A stretch of DNA of 64,000 bases from positions 54,411,883 through 54,475,882 of the forward strand of contig NC_064436.1 of NCBI RefSeq assembly GCF_023343835.1, given 5' to 3'. The notes under the pieces were generated by a model, which saw only the letters and a list, made by a program, of their open reading frames with translations, did not search any database and had not been told where the DNA came from. The stretch comes from Lagopus muta. Taxonomy: Eukaryota > Chordata > Aves > Galliformes > Phasianidae. Positions 36,911-50,203 of this stretch are shown piece by piece (position 1 is the first letter of the stretch; each line of letters begins with the position of its first letter). The position numbers and the translations under genes were made by a program.

Positions 36911-39900
36911 GTCTATCTCCTTACAGAGAAACTTGGTCTCTTTATGCCTAGTTAATTAATATCCTCACAAGGTAAGTGCTGTGGTAATCACAAAACAATT
37001 AAACAGCTTAATGCAGTTTTAACACGCAGAGAATGTTGAGTTTTCAGCTTGAAATGTCTGTAGACTGCATTTATTTGGTGCAGCTGTATCTGTTAATGCA
37101 CAGACGGGCTGTGTGTACCTCCACTGCCCATGCCCTCAACATGTCCCTGCTGTTGAGCAGATGAAGAAAGGGCTGGAACGGGGGGAGGAAGGCCCTCGCC
37201 TGCTCTAAGAAAGTGGCTCCCATTCACAAAAAGAAAAGGAACAAAATGTTCAGGAATGTATGCATAAGAAGTAAATTGCTCCTGCTGGCGTGGTGTAGTA
37301 GCCCTTTAACTAATGCTTACCTCGACATTTTGTAGCACATTCAGTGCAAGAAAAACAAATCAACGTTTTAAAAAGAGAAAGTTATTTTTTAACTTCTTGT
37401 GTAATGAAGGTTTTAGAAATAAGTAATAACTATATGAGAAAATACATCATTGGTAATATACTACAAAAAAGCATGCAAAGTACTTGCCATTCAAGTATGA
37501 ATTTCATTACGTACTACATGTAGATATGGCTAACTCAGTGCATTTTGCTAAGGTAGGACTAGATCTGGGGAACACTTCAGAGTCATATAGGCTCCCCAAT
37601 TTTCTGCATGCTTCTGGACCAATATAGAACTGCTGTAAACTGCCCTTCAAGGGTACCCAGGCATCTATGACACTGCAGGATTTTCCCATGAAAAGAAAGC
37701 AAAGGAAGAACAAAATCTTTGTTTATAAATGTTGGAGTCAAATTTGAGCAATTCGTGGTTCAAAGACCCCAGGCCATGTTGGAGCACAGACAGAAGCAGC
37801 CCTTGTTAGCTACCGTCATGGGCCAACCTATTAATTCATGGCCTTTTTCATGGCAGGATATTTTTAATCAAGTTCTCAAGAATTTGTGATATTTTTAATC
37901 TCCCCCGTATCATATCAAGAATTTTATTTTGTCACTGATTTTATTAACTTTGCCGGTTAGCATTTATTTATTTTTATAGCAATTACCAATTTGCTGTTCT
38001 TACTGAATGCTACTCATACAATGGAAAGTGTTGCTTGCCAGCCCCGTTGCTGCCTGGCTGTCTGAGACTGATGGCACTGCCCCAGCTTTTTGTGCTTTAC
38101 TCTTACTGGTTTGACGTGTTTTAAACAGCTTGGCCAAGATTTTTTTTTAGCAGGAGGCTAAATAAATGCCTATTTGAACTATGAAATTAGCATACACTCT
38201 GTCTTGTGTTTGGCTATTGCCTGCATATTAATAATTCCATTTTTCTCTTCAATAAAATGTACTTTTTCGTAGATAAAAAATGAGATTTTTATCTATTTTG
38301 ATTGAAGATTTTGATGATTTTCTAAAAATTTAATTTTTCAACCTCATCATGCTTTGAGGGTTTTTGAATTTATGTATTTCCCAAAGACTCCTGACCAATA
38401 AAATCTCAATGTGACTTTGTATCTGCCTAGTTCCACTGAAATCATCATTTCTCACTCTCTGAGTAGCTATATGTGTGCTCTGCTGGAGGAGATCTCAAGG
38501 GTCTGATTCTTAAAGGTAACAAGCATGGGTTTGAGGGCTCTCAAACGCCATCACAACATTCACTTCCAGCTCAGTGGAAGGAAAGTTCAAGGCTGAGGAC
38601 TGCTTCTAGTAAGTGTAACTGAGGATGTTGTCTTTCTGCTCCTGAATGCTTATAAACATCAACATTATCTCGTTTCTAGAACGAATTTACCATCTCTCTT
38701 AGACATAATAGGCAGACAAAACTCATTTTCCAGCTCTGTATTTATGTCACTTGAAGTCAGAAGAAAGGCAGAACTTCACCTGAGAGATGGAATTTGGGCT
38801 GGGAAAAAATCCTTCCTCTTTTGAACTGCTGTGTGCATAAAATTTAGCAACAGGATAACTTACAGTTCCCTTCTGCCTTGAGTTTTGTAAATTTTTGTTC
38901 TGTTTGCTCTAGAGCTTTAAGATTTTATTGAGTGCTGAACTGCTAAACCTCTGCCATAATTTTTGGGTGCTCTTCACAGTAATGGTTTTCTTGTGGAGAA
39001 AAACATTGGTGGCAATTCAACAGCGTACATTTGTTTCTTCAAGTCTGAAAAAGTTTTTAGAGCATTTCTCGTCATATTTTAAGGATTTAAAGTGGGTCAG
39101 CTTTTGGCCTAAAATTGATGGAGCCCTTTAAATACTATAGCATGTTATTAATCACTGTGGCAGACATAAAGTACATTGTTTCGTTGCTGAGAATAGCATG
39201 TTTTCCTTTGCTTGTGAATTGATCCCTGAAAAGTTCCTCCTGGGAATATGTTTGTTCTTTCCTTCTTTCGTTCATTCATTCTTTCTTTCTTTCCTTCTCA
39301 GGCAAAATGCCTTTTAACTACAGATGTGCTAATCTGTAGAAGACTCCAGAAATCATTGATCTGTGGTCAGCGTAGGTATTAATCTACCTGGGTTTGGAGA
39401 TTAAAACAATGAACAATTAATTAAAAAGCCTTGAGGTTATTTTTCAAAAACAGCAATGTAAGCAATGATGGGCAAGTCTCAAAAGGTTTATGTAAAGATT
39501 CAAATCAGATCAAATCCCTAAACTTCATAGACTGAGAAGCTCACTGGAAACATACGTAAGAGGGAAAAGTGCTTTGAGGATGTATTTTAAGTTAGACCAA
39601 TCAGCCCTATGGGAAAAATAAGAAAATGTCTAGAAAACACCTCTTAATCTTGGGGCTGAAAGTCAGTGCACATCCTAAATACACTTAAATCAAGGAAAGC
39701 ATGAGTATTTAGATGACTTTCATAGTCTGAATACAATGTAGAATTTATTATCACTTTTTGCTGTTTTCATAATAACTTAGTGTTTGGTAAAACTGGTAAC
39801 AAGAATTCCAGTACAGTAGAGATTTTATTCTTCTCATAGCTTTTTTTTCTCTTTGCTCCCACAGAATGAAAAGACCTTCCTACACTGACATGTAAGATTA

Positions 39901-41694
39901 TACGTTGTTACTGCCAAATCCCTCGGGAGCTTTTCTTCTGTGACACCAATGAAATAGAAATGTGGAGAGATGTCCAAACATAGATTCTGTGCATCAGCTC
40001 TCATGATACCACATAAATTGACCCATAACCCACATTCATTCTTATATCTTCCTCTTCTTCCTTTTTTTTTTCTTTTTCTTTTTTGTTTTTGTTTTTCTTA
40101 TCAAATATTGTCAGTATACTTCTGGATGGCTATCAGGCTTTAAACTTAGAGGGAGCAATGTAGTCATATTACAGGGCAGAAACCCATTTAAACTACCTTG
40201 CCTTTTAACCCCAGGTTAACTCTATGCTAACTGAGGCTATGCCTTTCTCACTGCTTTTTAAAAGGAAGGACCAAGAGAGTACACAGAAATTTGTCTTTTT
40301 TCCAGTATGCTATGGAGATATAACCTTATTTGTAAACTTTTGGGAGCCGTGTCTAATAGTTGAGCAATGGACCTTCTTCCTCAGTAGTGCTTCTGGCTGT
40401 GGTGGCACCAGAAATTATGTGACATTACTTGAGCAAATGGGAAGATAAAACAATTGCAATGATTTCTATCAGGGCTATTAAAAAGGTCCCATACGCACTT
40501 CTGCCACACAGCTTTTGTTGCAGCTTGGCAATGTTCTAGCTCTAACATTAACAGTTCCCTCTTAGATCGAACAGCCAGATGGTCAGCAGTTGTGAACTAC
40601 TTACTGAACTGCTCTTGAAGTTACGCCAAGATAGATATTTGTATACGCATATTCATTCTGCAAGCCAGAGCTGTAAGGTCACAGGAAGAACAAGGTCAGA
40701 AGTGACTTGTCTCATGTTTTTGAGTGCATTGGCTCATCTTGCTGCCCACAGTCACTGAGCTGCGAGCAGAAGAGGTGGAGATAATAATTCATAACAAGTC
40801 AGTTATTCATTGAATTTTTGAATCTCTTTATGTTTGCAAATTGTCCATGAACAGACCCTGATTTTCCTGAATGCATTAGTTACTCAGAGTTATTTGCTGA
40901 CACAGGAAACAGAAACCACAGAAATGCTGGCTAGGGTTACCTTTCTCTGAGGCTGAGCAGAACTGCCATCAGCTAGGCACTTAACATGAGAGCTGGTGAA
41001 AGAAATGAAGCATAAGGCCAAAACGCAGGAAACTGAGAGACAGAGATAGCCATCATTAGAAGGTCTGCAGCCTTTTGACCTGAGACTTTATTAGCTACAT
41101 GCCACAGCTTGATTTTTGACATTAGTCACTCTGCAGAGATGTTGTTTGCTTTGTTTCAGTCTTCTTGGATGACATTTTTTCCAACCTGGGCTGCTGCCTT
41201 TGCTCCTCTTGCCTCACCTTTTTATCTCATACTCCTTGACACATCTTTTCAACTATTAGAGTAAGTTTTGGCTACAAAAAAAATCTGACACACAGCTCCT
41301 TCTCAAACATTTTGTGGTAATGGGAAGATAAAAATACATTCATAATTTGAGCTGTTAAACCATTCTGATCAACCCTTTCCATCCACAGTATACAATTTTT
41401 CCCACACATTGTTTTTTTTTCTAGAATGAAACGAACCTCCAGCTCCTCTTAAGAAAGAAGACATGGTTGCAGGGGTTTCTCATTTGCCTGATTTTTCAGA
41501 AAGGATTTAGGGATTATAATAGATGTCAAGAATGAAATGAGTCAACAACTTTATGTTACGCAAATTAGAGATCACAACGAGGTAACATCACAGAAGGGTG
41601 GAATTCTGCCCTCAGAAAAGGCACTTTCAGTAGGGCAGATGCTTACACTGGGGCATGCATAGTGGAGGCACCATCTCCAGAGCCCACTATGTTA
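36911..41694. other. 4.8 kb unique sequence, candidate conserved non-coding DNA
   Basis: No mobile element recognised. A (TTTC)n tract lies at 39253-39299 and a T-rich tract at 40055-40100. Parts such as 37040-37120 have a complex, balanced composition that can mark regulatory DNA, but this is only an impression. Open frames are all short. Confidence 0.4.
39253..39299 (+). repeat. imperfect (TTTC)n microsatellite
   Basis: Repeats of TTTC, TTCA and TTCC units over about 47 bp. Confidence 0.85.
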
Positions 41695-42016
41695 CTTCAA
41701 ACACAACAGGAGGGAGAAAGACTGTTTATGAGGGCGGATAGTGATAGGACAAGGGGGAATGGTTTTAAACTAAGACAAGGGAGGTTTAGGTTAGATATTA
41801 GGAGGAGGTTTTTCACACAAAGGGTGGTCATGCACTGGAACAGGTTGCCCAAAGAGGTTGTGGATGCCCCATCCCTGGAGGCATTCAAGGCTGGGCTGGA
41901 TGTGGCTCTGGGCAGCCTGGTCTGGTGGTTGGCAACCCTGCACAGAGCAGGGGTGTTGAAACTGGGTGATAGTTGTAGTCCTTTTCAACCCAAGGCTTTC
42001 TATGATTCCATGATTC
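41695..42016 (+). mobile_element. CR1 LINE, 3' fragment with open ORF2 C-terminus relic
   Basis: Sense CR1. A still-open frame covers the end of the element's reverse-transcriptase protein, with the typical motifs [31 protein letters not shown] and [14 protein letters not shown]. The 3' UTR follows, ending TTTCTATGATTCCATGATTC. The copy is truncated at its 5' end and cannot move by itself. It is one of the least worn CR1 copies in the window, so probably among the youngest. Confidence 0.95.
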
Positions 42017-45000
42017 AGTACTGACTGACCCTTTTTTGCTTCTACTAAGCAGGAGGAGCGAGTACAGAAAGTCAGAAGGACCAAACCCATGCCTGTATCC
42101 CCTGAAGCTGGCTCTAGCCAGCCTTTAGGATCCTCACCGCTCTCGCTGTGGGTTCTTTGACTCCATTATAGGTATGTTACTTTATGATGCTTGACGGTAA
42201 TTAAGACAAAGGCTTTTTCCTTCCCTTTCACCTGACAATGAGTACACCACAGTGTAGTGAAGAAATCTGAAAAAGAATACTGAAGGAATGGAAATGAGTT
42301 CCTGTGTTCAGGGGAGTGTGTAGTAGTAACTATAGGCAGTACTCTGTTGCTATCTCACTTTTCTTCTTTTATACTTTCGAAACAAGGCTACACTCATCCT
42401 CATTCCAGCTGCTCATGTTCTCTGAAGGCAGAGCCAGTGGAGTGAGACATGCTGTTCCCGTGCCTCATGTTATCTTATCAGCTTTCTCTCCTGATCCCTG
42501 GGATGCAAGGGAATTTCTAGCGTAAACCTTAAGCACTCCCACAAGCTACCAATTCAGATTAAATGCAGAAATTATTAAGCTGCTTAATTGAGTCATTTTA
42601 TTTCTTAACCCTAAATCTCTCTCCTGAAAGTAAGGGAGAAAAGTCAGACATTTATTAGAATAGTCACTTCTCTGAGCTCAGCTTCTCTGTAAATAGTTTT
42701 TTTCATTTCTCATGAATGTTTGCCCACATTCTGGTCTCTTCATCTTTAGAAAAACTTTCCTGAAACTAGAAAAATTAGGAAAGATAAAACTAGAACATGT
42801 GCAAATGAAGAAAATCTTGCCTTCTAGTAAAACACATATCTTCATGAACAAAGACTGAATGATCCCAAAGGCAACAAACCTTGCTTGCAGGACTCAGGCG
42901 CCCTAACCTGGGCTCATGAAGTTAACATCAAGTCATTCTACATCACCTCAGCTACCTGGGCAAAACAAAATCAATGAAATATCAAAAGAATAAAAGAATA
43001 TGGTACTACTGCTACAAACTGGTATAGATGGCATCAACGTATTATTGCTGTGAACAGTAAATGATAATATTTTAAACTAGTTAAACTGAAAATCTCTGTC
43101 ACCTTTTGGAATCTTTTCCTTCGGCTTCTACACATATATGTAATTCTGCCTAAGCTGTAAGCAAATCTGCATGTTTTGCTGCTCCAGCTTGGTACAATCT
43201 CTTCTGTTTGCCTTGCTCTTTTACCCTATCATCTTCTATGGGTTCTTTTCTTTCCTATTTGTTGCATTTATTGTTCTTTATTTAATCCTTACCTGCTTAG
43301 ATAATCATCTGACCTAGTTTTATGATATGGATTAAAGTAAATCCTATAATATAAGTATTCTTTCTTTTCTGTATTCTCTATCATCTGTATTCTGCTGAGA
43401 TTGTGGTTTCTGGGGCTGGCTTTCATTAAAGGGGCTTCCGTGTCTCAGACTCACTCCCTAAGTGACTGGGATCATGCAGTAAGCAGCTTTGTTCTCCGAG
43501 TGTTCGAGTACCCATTATCTCATTGCCTCAAAAGCAGCCTCAATTCTTCACCTCTGAAGATAACTTTGTCTCTAATTATTCAGTCAGAAACTCCCACTCC
43601 AAAAAAGAAAAGCACGGTGGTGTTAGTGATGACTATATTCTAACCTTATGTCACAATTTCCTGGTTAGTAGATAGTTCTCTGTTTTTACAGTGTTAAGTC
43701 ACTTGGGGTAAATAACTGCTTTGGATGGGCATGTAGCAATCTCTTAACATTCTTGTGTTAAGAAGCCAGTCAAGATTTGTGCTAGCACTGTAAATTTATC
43801 TGCAATTTAGCAAGATCGGCAACGTGTAGACTATTGAGAACATTAATAAATGCAAGCAAATGTGAACATCAAGGAGAAGATTTGAGACTTCCTTCCCTTT
43901 TTTACTCTGTGCTAAAGGAAATAACATAGAACTGTGCGAATGTCCCAGCCCTAGACTATACAATGACTGAGAATCAGTCTTTTATCTGTGGTTTTTTTTT
44001 TTTCCCTGAAGCTCACATCTTACTTTTTGCTTAACAGTTGACCAAGCACTTTGTGGGATATTGGTTGCTCAGTGCTGTGGCTGATTTTCATGCCTTGTCT
44101 TGCCCCAAGACTTGCTCACTGATCTATACATTCCTTTATAGGAATGCATCCAGATTTCTTCTCTCATTTTCACACTTCCTTAGTTTTTCCTTTTGGGTGA
44201 TAATGGCTCTTATAATTGCTAAGATGTGACATATAATCTGAGTGGCCTGTCCCAATGCGAAAGTTAATACATGTCACATGCTCAGGTATTAATTTTTATT
44301 TCTGCTATGTAAGGACATGGTAGAGTCCTACCAAGTCCTAATTATTGTAGGATTTAAACAAAACTTTCTGGAAGACAATGAGCAAATTTTGCTTTATTTC
44401 AGTTGGTGTTAGTAATTCTTCTTGTTTGGGGAGTGGTTCTGTAACTTCAGTCATAACTTGTTGCTTCTTTAATTCAGAACCTGGTACCAATCCATTGCTG
44501 TGCCTTCTTGCCATTCAAAAGGGACATTTGTAGCATATTATGGGGAATGTGGCTGTACTTTATATGCACAGCACTAAAAATTTGCCTCAAATGTATTCTA
44601 TGTACATGTCCTTTCCTCTTGGACCCTCAGAATTGCATGGTGTGTGCCTGTCTGAGTTGCCTGAACACTTGAGCTTTTCTGGTGCTGGCTGTTCCCCGTG
44701 ACATCCAGAAAACATTTTACTCTGTTGCTTTTAATTGTCTGCCTATGGATGTTAGTAAATAGAGCGTGTATACAGATGCACTGTCACATGCATGACAGTT
44801 CTGTAACACAAAGTATGCTACTGTACTATAGGGCATGTGGCAGGCACAAAACCTATAAATGTAACATTTCTTCACTGTATACATCTCCATATAGGAAAAG
44901 AGGAAGACTGGGCAGCAACTCTCACTCAAACAACCTTGTGAAGATAAAAAAAAACCCCACAACACTATTAGTTTCTACCTGGAGTCATATGTTTTACTTA

Positions 45001-47971
45001 AATACACAATAATAAAATAAACAATGCATGTCTATAATAATCAATTCCAGTGTAAACAATGCAAATGAAAGTTTGCAAAATGTAAACATCCAACAATCAG
45101 TCCAGGTCTCTGGACTTTTCTCCTGGTGCCACGCTGCTTCATGGCTGCAAGCAGAATACTGTGGGATAAATCCAGGCTGCTCACTGCCTGATGGTGCCCA
45201 GGAGTTATCACCTGGTGCAAGGGCCATAGCTGAGGGCAGTGGCAGGCAGGCAATTCCAGCTTTTATCGCCAGGTGAGAGTTTTCTGATGCTTGTGGATCA
45301 GAGTCCCAAGGGCTCCCAGTCTTTGTAGAACTAGTAAAGGACCGGTGTATTAGCCCTCTTGCTTACAGACTTTTTATTTCCATACGTATTTTAGATGTTC
45401 TGAGTCAAAATTAATCCCATGAATAATGTAGTTAACGTCAATGACCTATCCTGCATCTGTGTTGTCCTCCTCCAGATATTTTATTAACCAAAAAAGATAC
45501 TGGAGGATACCAGGTGATCTCAGTCTTGTGGTTGAAAAAGAATACCTTTTCTGGGAAGCCTAATTTCCCGTCAAAAGGAGCTTAGCTACCCAGTATTTTC
45601 CTGTTACAGTGTTCTCATCTGAATGCCTTTATTAGAAAAGAAATTTACTTGAATTAGCATGTGTGGTCCCAGTGTTACTGTAATCACCTTTTTCATTTCA
45701 GAAAGGATATTTTCATTTATGCTTAAAGAAATTTATTGATACCTAACCAGTTCTACTGATGCTAGAAAAGTCCCCCATCTAAAATACATGTCTAAATACT
45801 CATAGCATTTTTGCTTAAACAAATATTTTTTCACAGTCAGGCAACACTTAATCTAACCAACATTTACTCAGATCAATATATTTTAATTGAAACTAATGGC
45901 AGGTAACTTAAAGTTTTTTCACTGAACTAAGTACATTAAATCAATACATTGCTAAAAAATTGCTATATATTGTATAAAAGGTATTTTTTATTCTTAGCTG
46001 AATTCATTTTATTGAAACCCATGCACATGAATGGTAGCCAGATATTTAGATACTGATATTTAGATACTGCTGATGCTGATGGCATCAGTACCTTTAGAAA
46101 TTACTAAACAAACTTATGCAAACAAGATGAACAATATTAAAAGCTATTTGCAGGATATGATTTTATTCCTTCTTTCTTCTAAAAAATATTCATCTGATTG
46201 TGGGTAGAGTATGTAGAGAAGTAATTTAGTCCCAGACTCTTCCCAGCTGACATCAGAAACTCAAGAAAGGCACCTCCACCTTTCTCATGGTGCAACCAAT
46301 CAGCAGTTGGAGGTGATTCTTTACATCAATTTTCTTGGATTAGCACAGACTTTTCAACAAAGATCTTATGTTCATTGGAACCTGTCAATAGTGGCTGTTT
46401 TTGAAAAGTTTGTCAAAGTAAGAGAAATCAAACACCTTGATGTTGGAGGAAATCAGTACACATCTCATCCACTCAGGGTCTTGTAGATGGAGTACTTTCC
46501 CAAATCTTGCTTTCTTTGATTATAAGATTTTGGGCCAGGTACTGTCTCTGGCTATACACACATCATAATAGAGCCTGAGTTACAGCTATTGGAATGGCAA
46601 GGGATTGCAAAGATAGACTTGGAAGAACCATTGGCTTAGGTGAGAAACCAGTGGCATTTACCTATCTGGTACTTAAATGTTTTTAGCAAGAAATACACAA
46701 GAGCTTAAATACCATTATATGGTATATACGATACATATATATACACTACAGAACAAAGACAACTGGAGGGGCGGAGGTTGACACATAGTCATCTGTTTCA
46801 GTGGTCAGTTACAACTACAGCACAGTGAGAATACTCATTGCATGTCCATGTTTAGTTTATGAATTTGTATATGTAATTATCATTTATTGAAATGCATTGT
46901 ATCTGTGGTGCTTTCCTCTGTGTTTCTGATAGAGATATTTTTCACATTGCTTGTATTAATTAATATAAGTAATTAATTAATATAATACACAGAAATGTGA
47001 AAGATTACCATAATCTATACAACCAAGTATGTCACAACATTACAAAAATAGCAGTCTGTAACCATCAGTTCTGCAAACAGACCTAGGAGAGTTCCTGGGC
47101 TTGGATGGAGCTCTGACGGCTTCACTGACATTTGTATAGTGTAGGGGCCATCCACACTTACAAAATGACATCATGCAATGCCTATCTGCTTCTAGTATAT
47201 CATCTATTGGAAAAGGCTTTTAAAAACGCATTTTTCCAGTTTAAGATGAAGAAACTTCTGCAGCTGTCCCAGTAACTTCTCAAAACTCTTCCCTAATGTT
47301 TTTCACAGGACTGAAAGCTGGAAATAGGCTGAAGCCACTGAAACAATGTAATTTCTTTAGAAAGAACAACATCTTGCTTGGAATCTATGAAGAAAATATT
47401 TCTTCCTTTTCTTCCACTTAGCTCCCCAGTATCCAGCTGAAAGCCATGAGCTAAGCACTGAGGAAAGGGTTTATCCTGTAAGAAGAAACTCAATGATGGT
47501 TTAGACAACATGAAGCTTTGCTTTTATATTAAAAACAACAACAAGAACAAACAAACTTCTTAAAAAGTGCTTTTTCAAGTTCTGAAATGGTTGCCAGGAT
47601 TTCCTGTCCCGTGAGAAGTTAAGGTGGCAGCCACATGACATATGGGCAGGATTTTATGCATCCTGCAAGAGGTTAGAGAGTCTGTCTCACTTTCAAAGAG
47701 ATGACACTGTATTTATAAGATGGCCTGTACCAAGGGAGAATTGAACAGAAACTTGCAGCATTTACATTCTGTAATAGTTTGCTTTAATTAAAATTAGACA
47801 CATTCCTCTGCAGAACTTCAGATCAGAATATCTTGTCTTCAAACTTTGGGGAAAATCAGATATTGCAGTGTTTCATTTTAAGCAGTTAAAAAGAATATTA
47901 AAGCAAAACCAAACAAAACAGAACAATAATTTGACTGGACAAAAAACTTGTGGAGCTATAGACTCAAATTT
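42017..47971. other. 6 kb unique sequence, no gene seen
   Basis: No transposon recognised. It contains a 14-bp tandem duplication at 46041-46068, an inverted CACCTCCA/TGGAGGTG pair flanking a CCAATCAG box near 46270-46315, and a GC-richer patch at 45080-45290 that ends in a CAGGTGAGAG splice-donor-like string. None of these amounts to a gene. Confidence 0.5.
46041..46068 (+). repeat. 14-bp tandem duplication
   Basis: GATATTTAGATACT occurs twice in a row and is followed by GCTGATGCTGATGG, itself a short trinucleotide-like repeat. Confidence 0.95.
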
Positions 47972-48080
47972 CACAGAATCATAGAATGGCTTGGGTTGGA
48001 AGGGACCTCAAGGGTCAACAAGCTCCAACCTGCCCTGCTGCAGGCAAGGCCACCAACCTCCATATCTAATATTAGACTAC
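47972..48080 (-). mobile_element. CR1 LINE, 3' end fragment (about 110 bp)
   Basis: A very clean inverted CR1 3' end: CAGAATCATAGAATGGCTTG, GGTTGGAAGGGACCTCAAGG and CTGCAGGCAAGGCCACCAAC. It is short, but its closeness to the family norm suggests a young insertion. Confidence 0.95.
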
Positions 48081-49233
48081 CTTGAAAACAAAGTGAAACT
48101 TACTATTCAATTCTTTAGGTACCTGTTTCCCATGATTTATGATTCCCATAGATCAAGATCTGAAAATTTAGATCATACTGTTGAAGTCAAGAGCAAAAGA
48201 TAAACAGCACTGACATTTCAGAGCACAATCCTGTCTTTCCTTGTTAAGGAAACTTCTGGAATGGAAGAACAATCAAAGTATGACTTTGAGGAACATGATG
48301 CTTCTGTTGATTTTTCTGAGAAGTATGTTTGATATCTCAAATCGTTTAAAGAGATCTGAAACTTTATTTACTGGAGAATGAAAGAAAACACCTTTCCCTG
48401 ATTTCTTAGGATATCATACTTGCAGATTTCATCTGGTTGTGGATGGCTTATTCTCTGCATAGCTGTGGCCAACAGTGCATCAAATCTGAGAAAATACATC
48501 TTCTCATTCAAATTCTCTGGGAATGAGATTCTTTGATTCTGTGAGATGAAGGTCTCTGAGCCAGGAGAAAGGGCAGGATTTGCAATCCAGCCTTTCCTGG
48601 AGACATCATTATTTAATGAGACCCTAAACCATATCCTTTAAACAAGTAGCAAAATTCATTTAGCAAACACATTCCTTCACCATTTAACGGTCAAGTGCTA
48701 TTACCTATTTAACGAGTAAGTTAATTGTGATGTTGTACACAGCACAATCCCTTTGTATGTTCAATTAATTCCTCACAACTGGCCCAGGCTTGATGTCCTT
48801 CAGATACTTGCTCAGAGGTTTGAAAAGGTAGAGTATATTTAACAGGAAGATGTAAAGGAGAAAGAGATTATTAGTCTTTTTCTTGCTAGACATTTGTAAA
48901 ATAGCCTTTATCCTGGACGATTTCTTACCTTGGATTGTATAGGATATCCTGTCTGTCTGAGCAAGTGGGTATCATCTCATTCTTGCCCATGCATTCTGCA
49001 AGTACTTGTAGCAGTTAATTACAGCTACATCATGTGAATTTTTGTTCAAAGCCTTGCGATATAAAACACAATTTCAAAGTTTATTAATTGCTAATGGATT
49101 AGGACTACTTTGGCTCATTTGATTTTGTGGAATTGTTGAAACCTTTTCATTTTAAAACAGTCTGTAAGATACAAACTCACAATCTTGCATATAACTTACA
49201 CTGCCTTGTTATTTAGTCCAAAACAAGTTGAGG
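48081..49233. other. unique sequence, no gene seen
   Basis: No feature recognised in this AT-rich stretch. Confidence 0.5.

Positions 49234-49271
<38 letters not shown>
49234..49271 (+). repeat. A38 mononucleotide run
   Basis: Thirty-eight consecutive A. No retrocopy is recognisable on its 5' side, so it is not clearly a poly(A) tail. Confidence 0.95.
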
Positions 49272-49273
<2 letters not shown>

Positions 49274-50162
49274 CAAGCCTTGCCAACAGAGAACATCAGC
49301 ACTTTTTAATTATGCTCTTTGTGGTAAAAGGCGGACCGGTGAGATGACCTACAGGAGGAAGTCAGCACTTTTTGAGTGAGTACCAGCATATTTTTACATT
49401 TACTTCCTTCAGCCTTCTCTTTCAAATGGATCAAGTTCCCTTTCTTTGGATCTTTAGCTTTGTCCATTAGTACATCCCCAAAGAGTATTCTGTCAAACAA
49501 AGAAAAACACTGGAAGAAGATTTTAAGATCTTTTGAGAGTTATAGCCAATGCTTTGTTTATGTATAGTGATTATTTACTAAGTTAGCACTCCCAAAAGGC
49601 AAATCTGGGTAGATACCAGAAAAACACTTTAGATAATTGCTACTTGGTTTGATCTCCTGGTATTTTGTGGTATTTTACACTGTTTTAATAGCATCACCTG
49701 AGATTCTTTGGGTACAAAAAAATGTTTTAAACTGTGGTCCCTAATAAATTGTAAGGGAATGATTTTCAAATCCCTACAGTAAGAAGTTCTGCTGTTATTC
49801 TTGCGAACATAATAATAAATGCCTCTACAACTCTTACAACCATAAGAAACCTTAGAAAAAGAGAACATGATTGTAGAAAGCATAAGTCCTACAATGAAGA
49901 AGTGTTTCCATTTACTGTCTTTCCCAAATACTATGGAAATCAAAGGGTGGATTGCCATCTGATGCTTAGAAATTGTCTTTGTTCTCAGATGTTTGCTAAA
50001 AATTGCTTCTCTGTAAATAACATTACCTTTAAGGACACCACGAATACTTGGTTAATCTCCTCTGCTGCCTATTTGAAGGACATGTTTAAAAAGATATTTT
50101 GGGTAAAACACTTTTCCTTTTTTTCATGAGTTTATATGATGCCGATGAAGACAAAATCGCAG
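49272..50162. other. 890 bp between two long A-runs, no gene seen
   Basis: A 109-codon minus-strand frame (49629-49958) fills part of it but has no family features or splice signals I can support. Confidence 0.45.

Positions 50163-50202
<40 letters not shown>
50163..50202 (+). repeat. A40 mononucleotide run
   Basis: Forty consecutive A, the longest run in the window. The sequence before it (GATGAAGACAAAATCGCAG) does not identify a retrocopy. Confidence 0.95.

Positions 50203-50203
<1 letters not shown>

Noticed and set aside
41662-42024. 120-codon plus-strand frame as a host gene
   Set aside because: The peptide is the C-terminus of the CR1 reverse-transcriptase protein, so it is annotated as a CR1 relic.
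46235-46330. CCAATCAG box between inverted CACCTCCA/TGGAGGTG as a fifth copy of the LTR-like family
   Set aside because: The individual motifs resemble the family, but the order and spacing of the shared blocks do not match.
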